Shown here: positions 7,450-15,335 of the stretch, one piece after another
How the letters are laid out: each line of letters opens with the position of its first letter
Numbering within the stretch: position 1 is the stretch's first letter
From: Amycolatopsis acidicola
Lineage (GTDB): Bacteria; Actinomycetota; Actinomycetes; Mycobacteriales; Pseudonocardiaceae
Direction of reading: 5' to 3'
Assembly: GCF_007713735.2 (NCBI RefSeq)
Contig: NZ_VMNW02000070.1
Location: 1 to 48,705, forward strand
Length of the DNA stretch: 48,705 nt
Position numbers and translations under genes: made by a program
The notes under the pieces: model-generated
The model's database searches: none
What the model was told of the DNA's origin: nothing
The model's input: the letters and a program-made list of their open reading frames with translations, nothing else

Positions 7450-9141
7450 ATGTCGGAACAGATGACCGGGGGCAAGCTGGTCGTGAAGATGCTGGAGTCG
7501 CTGGGGGTCACCCACGTCTTCGGCGTCGTCGGGGGCCAGACACTGGCGATCACGGACGCGCTCATCGACACCCCGTCGATCGAATTCGTGCACACCCGGC
7601 ACGAGGGCGCCGCGGCCGTGATGGCCGACGCGTTCGGGCGGCTCACCGGGCGCCCCGCGGTCGCGATCGCGACCACCGGGCCCGGCGCGACCAACCTGCT
7701 CACCGGTGTCGGCGGCGCCTTCCGCGACTCCAGCCCGTCGATCATCATCACCTGCAACAACAACGGCGAGAACATCCACAAGGACGACGCGCAGAACGCC
7801 GACCACGTCCAGATCTTCACGCCGTTCACGAAATACGCGCGGCTCGTCGCGCACGCCTCGTCCATCAAGCAGGCGATGGAAGAGGCCTACGTCAACGCGA
7901 TGACCGGCAACCCCGGCCCCGTGCACCTCGACTTCGCCCGCGACACCATCGAAAAGCCCGTGGAGAACCCGCCCTCGGTGCCCGCCGTGCACCCGGCCCG
8001 CGAGTGGGTCGGCGTCCGGCCGGTCGCCTCGCTGGGGCAGATCGCCACGATCGCCGAGCGCGTGCTCGCCGCGAAGAAGCCGGTGATCTGGATCGGCAAC
8101 GGCGGCAACCGGGCGCAGGCCGCCGATCAGGTGCTCGCGCTCGCCGACGCGCTCGGCATCCCGGTGGTGACCACGTTCAACGGGATGGGCGCGGTGCCCA
8201 CCACGCATCCGCTGGTGTTCGGCGCGCTGTCCCGGATGGGCACCAACCTCACCAGCCGGGTCATCGCGGACGCGGATCTGGTGCTGGCACTGGGAAACAG
8301 CCTCAACGCGGTGTCCACGAGCCGCTGGCGCCTGAAGCTGCCCGAGGTGATCCAGGTCGACGTCGACCCGGCCATGATCGGCCGCTACTACGGCGACGTG
8401 ACGACGGGCGTGGTCGGGGACCTCGGCGCGTTCAGCGTGGATCTCGTGGCGGCGACGGCGGATCGCGCCGCGGAGGCCCGCGCCTCGCGCGCGGAGTGGA
8501 TCGAATCCTTGCAGCACGCGGAAAAGCAGTGGTGGGAGATGTCCGCGTCGCTGGACCCCGAGAACAAGGGCGTGGTCTCGCCCGCTGTGGTGGTTCGCGC
8601 CCTGCGGGACGCGACGCCGGAGGACGCGGTGCTGATCCCCGACGCCGGAAACCCCGGTGTGTGGTCTTTCCTGTGGCAGATGGAAAAGCCGTACCGCTAC
8701 ATCAAACCGGTCGGGTTCGGGAACATGGGCTTCGCGCTGCCCGCGTCGATCGCGTCGGTCGCGGCCGAGCCGGAGCGCCCCGTGCTCGCGCTGATCGGCG
8801 ACGGTTCGCTCGGGATGAGCCTCGGCGAGCTGGAGACGCTCGCGCGCACCGGTGGTCCCGTGTGCCTCGTCGTGCTCAACGACTCCAGCTACGGCAACAT
8901 CCGGCAGGAGCAGGTGCTGCACTTCGACGGCCGCACGACGGGCGTCGACTTCGGCGACGTCGACTTCGCGACGGTCGCCAAGGGCATGGGGCTGCCGGGC
9001 AAGCGGGTCACCGACGTGGTCGACCTCGTGGAGACGGTCGGCCTCGCGTTCGCCAGCGGCAAGCCGTTCGTGGTGGACGTCGTGCTGGACCGCGAGCCGA
9101 GCGCGTGGACATACCCGGCCTTCGTGCCGCACAAGAACTGA
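7450..9141 (+). CDS. ThDP-dependent lyase/decarboxylase (acetolactate synthase / 2-hydroxyacyl-CoA lyase superfamily)
   Basis: Full-length 563-residue thiamine-diphosphate enzyme with the three usual domains: PYR (about 1-175, with the conserved activating Glu52 in HTRHEGAAA), central (190-340) and PP (370-550). The ThDP/Mg motif begins GDGS at residues 450-453 and ends in NDSSYGN. The superfamily includes acetolactate synthase, oxalyl-CoA decarboxylase, 2-hydroxyacyl-CoA lyase and benzoylformate decarboxylase; sequence inspection does not separate these. Lying between a MaoC-like gene and a CoA-transferase, cleavage of a 2-hydroxyacyl-CoA is plausible. ATG 7450 is preferred over 7444 because GAGAGGG then sits at proper distance. 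No acetolactate synthase small subunit follows. Confidence 0.88.
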   Translation: MSEQMTGGKLVVKMLESLGVTHVFGVVGGQTLAITDALIDTPSIEFVHTRHEGAAAVMADAFGRLTGRPAVAIATTGPGATNLLTGVGGAFRDSSPSIIITCNNNGENIHKDDAQNADHVQIFTPFTKYARLVAHASSIKQAMEEAYVNAMTGNPGPVHLDFARDTIEKPVENPPSVPAVHPAREWVGVRPVASLGQIATIAERVLAAKKPVIWIGNGGNRAQAADQVLALADALGIPVVTTFNGMGAVPTTHPLVFGALSRMGTNLTSRVIADADLVLALGNSLNAVSTSRWRLKLPEVIQVDVDPAMIGRYYGDVTTGVVGDLGAFSVDLVAATADRAAEARASRAEWIESLQHAEKQWWEMSASLDPENKGVVSPAVVVRALRDATPEDAVLIPDAGNPGVWSFLWQMEKPYRYIKPVGFGNMGFALPASIASVAAEPERPVLALIGDGSLGMSLGELETLARTGGPVCLVVLNDSSYGNIRQEQVLHFDGRTTGVDFGDVDFATVAKGMGLPGKRVTDVVDLVETVGLAFASGKPFVVDVVLDREPSAWTYPAFVPHKN

Positions 9142-9154
9142 GGGGAGACCGGCA

Positions 9155-10336
9155 ATGGGGCCGCTGCACGGGGTGAAGGTGCTCGACCTGTCGCGTTTCA
9201 TCGCGGGGCCGAGTTGCGCGCAGACGCTCGCCGACTTCGGCGCCGAGGTCGTGAAGATCGAGCGCCCTGACGGCGAGGACGCGCGCCACCACGAGCCGTT
9301 CTACGAGGGCGAGAGCGTCTACACGATGCTCTACAACCGCAACAAGTACGGCGCCACGCTCGACACCCGGCATCCGAAGGCGCTGCCGATCCTGGAGAGC
9401 CTGGTGCGCTGGGCGGACGTGGTCGTGGAGAACTACCGGCCTGGCACGATGGCGAAGATGGGCCTGGGCTACGAACGGCTCAAGGAGCTCAAGCCCGACA
9501 TCATCCTCGTGTCGATCTCGGGTTTCGGGCAGACCGGGCCGCTGTCGAAGCGGGCGCTGTTCGACGCCATCGCGCAGGCGTCGTCGGGGCTGATGTCGAT
9601 CACCGGCGATGAGGACGGCAGCCCGACGCTGACCGGCACCTACATCGCCGACTACGTGACCGGCTACCAGGCGGCCATCGGCACCTTCGCCGCGCTGATG
9701 CACAAGATGCGCACCGGCGAGGGCCAGCAGGTGGACGTCGCGTCGTTGGACTCGATGTTCTCCACCCTGGGCACCCGGCTGATCTCGTGGCTGATGCTCG
9801 GGCAGGACATGCCCCGCAGCGGCTCGCGCGATCTGCTGACCGCGCCGGTGAACGTGTACGAATGCGCCGACGGCGACACCTACATCCAGGCGGGCACGAA
9901 CTCGCTGTTCCCCAAGCTGTGCCGCGCGATCGGGCGCGAGGACCTGCTGGCGAGCGGCGAATACGACACCGTGCCCGCCCGGATGGCCAACGCCGCATTG
10001 CTGGAAAAGGCGGTCGCGGACTGGGCGCGGCCGCTCACCTGCGAACAGGTCGGGCAGGTGCTCGACGATGCGGGCATCCCGTTCGCCAAGGTCGCCACCG
10101 TGCCCGACGTGGCCGCCTCGCCGCAGATCGCGGCCAGGGGGATGGTCGTGGAAACCGAGCACCCGAAGCTCGGCGCGATCCGGATGCCGGGCAATCCCGT
10201 CAAGATGGACAAGTCGCCGCCCACGGTCCGCAAATCGCCGCCTTTGGTGGGTGAGGACAATGAGCACGTGTACGGCACCATTCTGGGGATGACGCCGGAG
10301 CAGGTGCTCCAGCTGCGTGAGGACGGGGCGATCTGA
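9155..10336 (+). CDS. Family III CoA-transferase (CaiB/BaiF family), copy B
   Basis: 393 residues, full family length. The anhydride-forming Asp corresponds to D166 in YIADYVTGY. Shared blocks with copy A (2828-4012) include DLSRFIAGP, ERPxGEDAR, YNRNK, LDTRHP, VVENYRPGTMAKMG and ISGFGQTGP, so the two arose by duplication inside this locus or nearby. Residues lining the C-terminal third differ more (a SLDSMF versus CVDALF helix), leaving room for different acid acceptors. AGGGGAG precedes the ATG; the stop shares ATGA with the regulator gene. Two CoA-transferases could pass CoA from product back to substrate. Confidence 0.9.
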   Translation: MGPLHGVKVLDLSRFIAGPSCAQTLADFGAEVVKIERPDGEDARHHEPFYEGESVYTMLYNRNKYGATLDTRHPKALPILESLVRWADVVVENYRPGTMAKMGLGYERLKELKPDIILVSISGFGQTGPLSKRALFDAIAQASSGLMSITGDEDGSPTLTGTYIADYVTGYQAAIGTFAALMHKMRTGEGQQVDVASLDSMFSTLGTRLISWLMLGQDMPRSGSRDLLTAPVNVYECADGDTYIQAGTNSLFPKLCRAIGREDLLASGEYDTVPARMANAALLEKAVADWARPLTCEQVGQVLDDAGIPFAKVATVPDVAASPQIAARGMVVETEHPKLGAIRMPGNPVKMDKSPPTVRKSPPLVGEDNEHVYGTILGMTPEQVLQLREDGAI

Positions 10337-11049
10337 TGAGGCGCGGGCCGATGTACCGGGTGATCTACGACGACATCGTCGGCCAGATCCGGTCGGGAGC
10401 GCTCGCCCCGAACGCCCAGCTGCCGGGCGAGCACGATCTCGCCCGGCAGTACGGGGTGAGCCGGATGACCGTCCGGCAGGCGCTCGACGTGCTCGGCTCG
10501 GACGAGTTCGTGGTCCGCAAACAGGGCAGCGGCACGTTCGTCAGCGACCTGGCGCGCCGGGGGCGCCGGTTCAACCGGCTGCGCTCGTTCGCCGCGGAGC
10601 TGGCCGGGGCCGAGGAGAAGGTCGGCAGCCGGGTGATCCGCAGCGAGGTGGCCGAGGCACCGGCGGACGTGGCCGAGCGCCTCGGCGTCGCGGAGGGCGA
10701 TCCGATCAACAGGCTCACGCGTGTTCGCACGGTCGGGGAGAAGCCGGCGGCGTTGCAGGACGCGTGGATTCCGTACGCGGTGGCGCCGGGTCTGGTCCGT
10801 GAGCCGCTCGTCGAGGGCTCGCTGTATCGCACGCTGACCGAACGGTACGGCGTCGAGCTGCAGTACGCGGACCAGGCGCTGACGGCCGCGATCCTGGACG
10901 CGGAGCAGGCGAAGCTGCTGGAGTCGGAGGCCGGCTCGCCGGTTCTGGCGGGTGAGCGGCTCACGCATTCGGCGTCCGGGGTGGTCGAGTTCACCTACGG
11001 CTGGACGCTGCCCGGGTTCCCGCTGCTGCTGCGGATCGACGCGGAATGA
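10336..11049 (+). CDS. GntR-family regulator, HutC/UTRA type
   Basis: Transcription factor of 237 residues. The N-terminal winged helix (about 5-75) contains GEHDLARQYGVSRMTVRQAL and ends in the wing KQGSGTFVSD. The UTRA effector domain (about 95-235) ends in FTYGWTLPGFPLLLRID. UTRA domains bind small metabolites, often phosphorylated sugars or acids; the kinase gene that starts within its stop codon (ATGA) may make or remove that effector. It probably binds the two palindromes at 43-60 and 5048-5067. Starts at 10336 or at Met6 (10351) are both possible; the overlap with the CoA-transferase favours 10336. Confidence 0.9.
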   Translation: MRRGPMYRVIYDDIVGQIRSGALAPNAQLPGEHDLARQYGVSRMTVRQALDVLGSDEFVVRKQGSGTFVSDLARRGRRFNRLRSFAAELAGAEEKVGSRVIRSEVAEAPADVAERLGVAEGDPINRLTRVRTVGEKPAALQDAWIPYAVAPGLVREPLVEGSLYRTLTERYGVELQYADQALTAAILDAEQAKLLESEAGSPVLAGERLTHSASGVVEFTYGWTLPGFPLLLRIDAE

Positions 11050-12422
11050 CCGCTGCGGACGAGGTCGTCGCCGTCGACGTCGGCACCTCCGCGGTGCGTG
11101 CTGCCGTGGTGTCGGCTTCCGGCGCGGTGACGGCGTCGGCGCGGGTTTCGCGGGCGGCGAGCGGTGGGGAGTTCTTCGACGCGGAGACCCTGCTGGAGGA
11201 GGTCACCGCGGCGCTGGCGCAGCTGGCCGGGGCGCGGCCGCGGGCGCTGGCGATCTCGGCGCACATCGGCACGGTCGCGGTCGACGAGTCCGGGTGCCCG
11301 GTGGACCGGGCCGGGGGCTGGTCGGATCCGCGCGGACTGGGTGAGCTGGCGTCGATCCCTTCGGCGGTGCGGGAATCGCTGCTGTCCGCGGGTGGGCGTC
11401 CCGCGTTGACCGGCGGTGCGCTGGCGTACGCGTTGTCCGGGGCCTCTGGTGCGCGATATCTGTTGTCGCCCAAGGATTTTCTGGTCGCCCGGCTCACGGG
11501 CGCGTTCGCCACGGACACGGTCGACGCGGCTTACACGTTGTTGTCGGAAGTGCGTGCCCGGCGCTGGCACACCGAGGCGATGGCGTCGCTCGGCATCGAC
11601 CCGGCCCTGTTCCCGCCGCAGGCCGAGCCGACGGCGGTGGTCGGCGAACTGGCGCGGGACTGCGGGTTGCCCGCGGGCACGCCGGTGGTCGCGGGCGGTC
11701 CGGACGGGTCGGTCGGGATCGGGCTGCTGCTGGGCACCCGTGGCGCGGCGATCGCCGACGTCGCGGGGACGACGGATGTGGTCGGGAAGCTGGTCGCGGA
11801 CCCGGATGCGGCCCCCGCGCGGGCGATGCTCAACCCGGCGCTGGTCGGTGGCCGGTGGGTCGCGGGTGGGGCCAGCGGGATGACCGGTGGCGCCGTCGCG
11901 CACTGGCGTTCGCTGGTGGGCGCGGCTTCGGACGAGGAGCTGGCCGCGATCCCGCCGGGAGCGGACGGCCTGTTCGTGCTGCCGACGCTGACGGGCAGCC
12001 GCTTCCCGCGGTGGCGGGCCTCCGACAGAGGGGCGGTGCTGGGCCAACGCCCCGAACACGCGGCGGCGCACCTGCTGCGGGCGGCGCAGGAAGGGGCGGC
12101 GTTCACCGTGCGGGAAGGCCTCGACCTGCTCGATCCGGACGGCACGCTCCCCGTGGCCCTCGCCGGCGGCACGGCGCGCTCGCTGCAAACCGCCCAGGTG
12201 CGCGCCGACGTTACGGGCCGCGTCACGCACGTGTGCACCGAGCCCGACGTAACACTCCTCGGCGCCGCGGCACTGGCACTGGTCGGATCAGGCCTGGTGT
12301 CCGATGTGGACGATGCCCGTGCCCGGCTGGGCTGCGGATTCCGTTCCCTGGACCCGAATCCGGCGCGGGCCGCACGGTATAGGGAGCTTTTCGTGGAGTG
12401 GGCAGGACTGCGGGGCGCTTAG
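11046..12422 (+). CDS. FGGY-family carbohydrate kinase
   Basis: Phosphorylates a sugar, sugar alcohol or related hydroxylated compound. The 458 residues contain the first ATPase-fold domain (1-240: phosphate loop VAVDVGTSAVRAA and GWSDPRG) and the second domain (245-450). The family catalytic base fits D220 in AGGPDGSVG, and adenosine-binding glycines follow in AGGTARS. It ends operon B and overlaps the GntR gene. A kinase alongside CoA-transferases and a ThDP lyase is unexpected: it may act on an aldehyde or polyol released by the lyase, or on the precursor taken up by the ABC importer. Substrate unknown. Confidence 0.88.
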   Translation: MTAADEVVAVDVGTSAVRAAVVSASGAVTASARVSRAASGGEFFDAETLLEEVTAALAQLAGARPRALAISAHIGTVAVDESGCPVDRAGGWSDPRGLGELASIPSAVRESLLSAGGRPALTGGALAYALSGASGARYLLSPKDFLVARLTGAFATDTVDAAYTLLSEVRARRWHTEAMASLGIDPALFPPQAEPTAVVGELARDCGLPAGTPVVAGGPDGSVGIGLLLGTRGAAIADVAGTTDVVGKLVADPDAAPARAMLNPALVGGRWVAGGASGMTGGAVAHWRSLVGAASDEELAAIPPGADGLFVLPTLTGSRFPRWRASDRGAVLGQRPEHAAAHLLRAAQEGAAFTVREGLDLLDPDGTLPVALAGGTARSLQTAQVRADVTGRVTHVCTEPDVTLLGAAALALVGSGLVSDVDDARARLGCGFRSLDPNPARAARYRELFVEWAGLRGA

Positions 12423-12433
12423 CTCCGCGGCTC

Positions 12434-12601
12434 GCCCGGGCGTGTTTGCCGCGCTTGCGGACGTGTTTGCCCCTGGCGTCGATATGTTGGCCCGTGGCCC
12501 CGGCGGTTGGTGCGTTGGCCCCGGCGGTTGGTGCGTGGACTGGCGCGGACGGCCAACTCGCGGGCGCGGGCGGCCAACACGTCAACGCGGGCGGCCAGCA
12601 C
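12434..12601. repeat. Degenerate 21-bp tandem repeat array, 8 units
   Basis: The 206-base convergent gap between the kinase and tetR holds eight contiguous 21-base units starting at 12434, 12455, 12476, 12497, 12518, 12539, 12560 and 12581. The units at 12497 and 12518 differ by one base, and within them a 21-base stretch repeats perfectly at 12495-12515 and 12516-12536. Neighbouring units are most alike and the ends diverge, from TGTTTGCC in the first two to GCGGCCA in the last. The unit equals seven codons, but no convincing gene covers the array. Confidence 0.75.
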
Positions 12602-12628
12602 ACGGGGACCCCGCGCCGCGGGCACCCG

Positions 12629-13246
12629 TCACGCCGCCGCGGCGCCCTCAAGGAACACCCGCACCGACTGGGCGAACAGCTTTTCCGCCGTTCGCCACGT
12701 GTTCTGGCGGACGGCGTCGGCCAGTTCCGGTTCCTCGCCGGGGTGGACGTTCGGGAAGACCCGGTTCCTCGTTTCCTCCGGTTTCGACGCCTGGGTGAGC
12801 GCGGCGCCCAGCGTGAGGTTCTCCAGGCCGTCGAGGATCAGCACATGGACGTGCGTCGCGACGCCGGCTTTCTGCAGGAATTCGGCCGCGTCGTTGTACC
12901 GGGCGCTCAGGATGTCGCGCGGGACGAACTCGAGCAGCACTGAGGCGGCGTTGGGGTGGCGAAGGATCACCCGACGGAAGTTGACGGCCACGGACACGAG
13001 CCAGTCGACCCAGTGCTCCGGATCGCGTCTGCGCGGGACGGGCGCCTCCAGCACGATCTTGCGCGCGACCCCGGCCATGATCTCCGCGCGATCGGCGAAA
13101 TGGTGGTACAGCGAAGGCGCCTTGACGTTGAACTCGCGGGCCAGCCGGGGGAGGCTCGCCGCCGCGAGCCCCTCGGCGTCGATGATCTCGAGCGCTTTCG
13201 CGATGACGCGGCCGCGGTCGAGCAGAGGCTGACTTGGTCGGGGCAT
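12629..13246 (-). CDS. TetR-family transcriptional regulator
   Basis: 205 residues: an N-terminal helix-turn-helix domain (about 8-60) with LPRLAREFNVKAPSLYHHFADRAEIM, then an all-helical ligand-binding domain of the TetR_C type. It is transcribed away from the aldehyde dehydrogenase-P450 operon across a 353-base gap carrying two similar operator-like sites (13333-13351, 13471-13489). Self-repression and control of that operon is the natural model. The ligand would be the hydrophobic substrate or its acyl-CoA, by inference. The ATG lies at 13246. Confidence 0.9.
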   Translation of the reverse strand: MPRPSQPLLDRGRVIAKALEIIDAEGLAAASLPRLAREFNVKAPSLYHHFADRAEIMAGVARKIVLEAPVPRRRDPEHWVDWLVSVAVNFRRVILRHPNAASVLLEFVPRDILSARYNDAAEFLQKAGVATHVHVLILDGLENLTLGAALTQASKPEETRNRVFPNVHPGEEPELADAVRQNTWRTAEKLFAQSVRVFLEGAAAA

Positions 13247-13332
13247 ACCCCGATTATGCCTCTCCCTCGGCGCCCGGCGTGCGGGGAGGAGCCGCGGCGA
13301 ATTGCCTCTTGTGGCCGGGCGGCGGGGAGTCT

Positions 13333-13351
13333 AACCTACACCCCTTAGGCG
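13333..13351. promoter_or_regulatory. TetR operator candidate A
   Basis: AACCTACACCCCTTAGGCG keeps the AACCTA-N8-AGG layout of site B at 13471-13489. On the - strand its TAGGTT fits a TANNNT -10 for tetR, so binding here would cause autorepression. The palindrome is weaker than site B; support comes from the matching pair. Confidence 0.4.
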
Positions 13352-13415
13352 ACGGACCGGGCGGGGTGCCGTCTCGGTCCGCTGTGGACCGTCTTCGTGG
13401 TCGCGGATCGTGCAC

Positions 13416-13429
13416 GGTAAGCGCTTTCC
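13416..13429. promoter_or_regulatory. LacI-type palindrome
   Basis: GGTAAGCGCTTTCC is a 14-base palindrome with twelve matching positions and the central CG and AAGCGCTT core typical of LacI/CcpA-family operators. It lies upstream of the aldehyde dehydrogenase promoter. No LacI gene is in the window, so a second, distant input is only a suggestion. Confidence 0.35.
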
Positions 13430-13459
13430 TCTCACTCGATCGGTGGCCCTGGTATCCCG

Positions 13460-13488
13460 TTGACCGGCTAAACCTAAAGTGTTAAGGT
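13460..13488 (+). promoter_or_regulatory. Promoter of the aldehyde dehydrogenase-P450 operon
   Basis: TTGACC (13460-13465), a 17-base spacer and TAAGGT (13483-13488) fit a housekeeping promoter. The -10 lies within operator candidate B. The start codon at 13600 leaves a leader of about 100 bases with no clear structure. Elsewhere the 353-base gap between tetR and this operon (13247-13599) shows only the sites listed here. Confidence 0.55.
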
Positions 13489-13489
13489 T
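13471..13489. promoter_or_regulatory. TetR operator candidate B
   Basis: AACCTAAAGTGTTAAGGTT is a 19-base inverted repeat with AACCT and AGGTT arms and further matches inside. It covers the spacer end and -10 of the + promoter, the classic place for TetR repression. It shares AACCTA-N8-AGG with site A 138 bases upstream. Confidence 0.6.
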
Positions 13490-13599
13490 CAGGAACTCGG
13501 CCGGTCGCCGAGGTGGCGGGGACAAGTACATCGGGTGTTCTCCTTCTCAACAATCATTCGCACTGTCGGTCAACGAGGACAAAGAGGCAGCGAAGTCTG

Positions 13600-15102
13600 A
13601 TGCTGAACTATCGGAATTTCATCGATGGTGACTGGCGTGCGTCCGCCGGCCCCACCGTGGCCGTCGACGATCCGTCGACGGGCGAGGTGATCGGGTCCAT
13701 TCCGGACAGTGGAGCTGCCGAAGTGGACTCCGCGGTCACGGCGGCGCGGCGCGCTTTCACCGAAGGCCCGTGGGCGAGGATGACGCCGGGCGATCGCGCC
13801 CAGATCCTGCGCGATCTAGCGGCTTCCCTCGAGTCGCGGTTCGACGAGCTGGTCGACGGACTGGTGGCCGACACCGGCTGCAGTATCCGGATGTGCCCGA
13901 TGCTGCAGGCGGGCGCGCCGCTGGCGAACCTCCGCGATTTCGCGGAAATGGCGCCATTACTGGAAAAACCGGTCTCCTATCCGATCCAGTCGGCACCGGG
14001 CTTCGGGCAGTGGGAGCTGCACCGCGAGCCGGTCGGCGTCGTCGCCGGGTTCATTCCTTACAACTTCCCGCTTTTCATCGCGGTCTGGAAGGCCGCGCCC
14101 GCGTTGCTGGCGGGGAACACGGTGGTGCTCAAGCCCTCGCCGCTGACTCCGTACGGGGTCGAAGCTTTTGCCGCCGCGGCAAAGGAAATCGGCCTCCCGG
14201 ACGGTGTGGTGAACGTGGTGCACGGGGACCGGGAGGCCGGCACGTCGCTCGTGGACCACCCCGGCGTGGATCTCGTGACGTTCACCGGCAGCACGGCGGT
14301 CGGCAAGCAGGTGATGAGCTCGGCGGCCCGCACCGCCAAGGAGGTCATCCTGGAAATGGGCGGCAAATCGCCGGCGCTCGTGCTGCCGGACGCCAACGCC
14401 GAACTCGCGGTGCGCGGAACCCTGTTCAGCAGCATGATGCACGGCGGGCAGGCCTGTGTCGCCACCACCAGGATGCTGGTGCCCGACTCTCGCTACGACG
14501 AGTTCCTCGACCTGCTGGAGCGGCGGGCGAACGAGCTGGTGGTCGGCCCGGCCGCGGACTACGCCACCGACGTCGGCCCGGTCGTCAGCCAGGCGCAGCG
14601 GGAAAAGATCGAAAAGTACGTCTCCGCCGCCGTCGAAGGCGGAGCGCGGGTGATCGCCGGCGGTGACCGTCCCGCCGGCGTCCCCGAAGGCGGGCACTAC
14701 GTCTCGCCGACGGTGCTCGCGGATCTGGGCGAGGACAACGTCGCCGCTCGCGAGGAGATCTTCGGCCCGGTGCTTTCCGTGCTGCGGTACTCCGATGTGG
14801 ATGATGGTGTCCGGATGGCCAACGACACCGAGTACGGCCTGGCGTCGGCGGTCTGGTCGTCCGATGTGGAGCGTGCCAGGGGCGTGGCCGCGCGGCTGCA
14901 GTCCGGGCTGACGTGGATCAACGACGTGGCGCAGGCGGACGTCGCCCGCACCCCGTTCGCGGGCAAGAAGCAGAGCGGGGTCGGCACCGAACTCGGTCCG
15001 GACGGGCTTTTCGGCTACACGAAGGTGAAAAGCCTCTACACCGCACTCGACGAGAACCTCGACGCCCGTGCCTATGGCGCCGTCGGCAGCGGATGGGAGT
15101 GA
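13600..15102 (+). CDS. NAD(P)-dependent aldehyde dehydrogenase
   Basis: Oxidises an aldehyde to the acid in the cytoplasm. The 500 residues span the whole ALDH fold. The nucleophile is C286 in GGQACVATTR and the general base E252 in LEMGGKSP; an EPVGVVAGFIPYNFP segment provides the conserved Asn. The C-terminus carries the oligomerisation segment TPFAGKKQSGVG. ATG 13600 begins the conserved NYRNFIDGDW start of the family; an in-frame ATG 29 codons earlier would add an unrelated Ser/Arg-rich tail and is rejected. It heads an operon with ferredoxin, P450, SCP2 and an alcohol dehydrogenase, and so should take the product of that dehydrogenase to the carboxylic acid. Confidence 0.92.
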   Translation: MLNYRNFIDGDWRASAGPTVAVDDPSTGEVIGSIPDSGAAEVDSAVTAARRAFTEGPWARMTPGDRAQILRDLAASLESRFDELVDGLVADTGCSIRMCPMLQAGAPLANLRDFAEMAPLLEKPVSYPIQSAPGFGQWELHREPVGVVAGFIPYNFPLFIAVWKAAPALLAGNTVVLKPSPLTPYGVEAFAAAAKEIGLPDGVVNVVHGDREAGTSLVDHPGVDLVTFTGSTAVGKQVMSSAARTAKEVILEMGGKSPALVLPDANAELAVRGTLFSSMMHGGQACVATTRMLVPDSRYDEFLDLLERRANELVVGPAADYATDVGPVVSQAQREKIEKYVSAAVEGGARVIAGGDRPAGVPEGGHYVSPTVLADLGEDNVAAREEIFGPVLSVLRYSDVDDGVRMANDTEYGLASAVWSSDVERARGVAARLQSGLTWINDVAQADVARTPFAGKKQSGVGTELGPDGLFGYTKVKSLYTALDENLDARAYGAVGSGWE

Positions 15103-15107
15103 GCGGC

Positions 15108-15335
15108 GTGGCGAACCCCGGAATCCGGGTCGACCGCGAGCTGTGCACCGGGCACGGCCGGTGCTACGCGGCCGCCCCGGAGATCTTCGAACCGGACGAC
15201 GAAGGTTTCGCCGTCGTGGTCGGCACGGCCGATGACGACGGCGGGCGCGCGGCGCTGAGCGCGGCCGAACGCAACTGTCCCGAACACGCCGTGGAAGTCT
15301 TCACCGGCGAACGACTGGAGGGCGAACAGCAGTGA
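15108..15335 (+). CDS. Small ferredoxin, C-xx-H-xx-C variant
   Basis: Electron carrier of 75 residues for the P450 encoded next, with which it overlaps as GTGA. The cluster motif is CTGHGRC plus a late CPEHAV. The second position, Cys in 4Fe-4S ferredoxins, is His, the variant often found beside actinobacterial P450s and associated with 3Fe-4S clusters. GTG 15108 is chosen because GGGAG lies eight bases upstream; GTG 15099, overlapping the previous stop, is an alternative that adds three residues. An electron-donating reductase is not adjacent; the FprB protein at 44015-45595 is a possible partner. Confidence 0.88.
   Translation: MANPGIRVDRELCTGHGRCYAAAPEIFEPDDEGFAVVVGTADDDGGRAALSAAERNCPEHAVEVFTGERLEGEQQ

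Noticed and set aside
7450..9141. Acetolactate synthase for branched-chain amino acid synthesis
   Set aside because: No small regulatory subunit or ilvC nearby, and the neighbours are CoA-transferase and MaoC-like genes; left as a superfamily call.
6856..9201. 781-codon - open frame antisense to the ThDP enzyme
   Set aside because: GC-rich shadow frame; the + gene has full ThDP motifs and operon context.
12419..12625. Small - strand gene in the 21-bp array
   Set aside because: The Arg-rich 68-codon frame simply translates the repeat, with no ribosome site and no hydrophobic or domain pattern.
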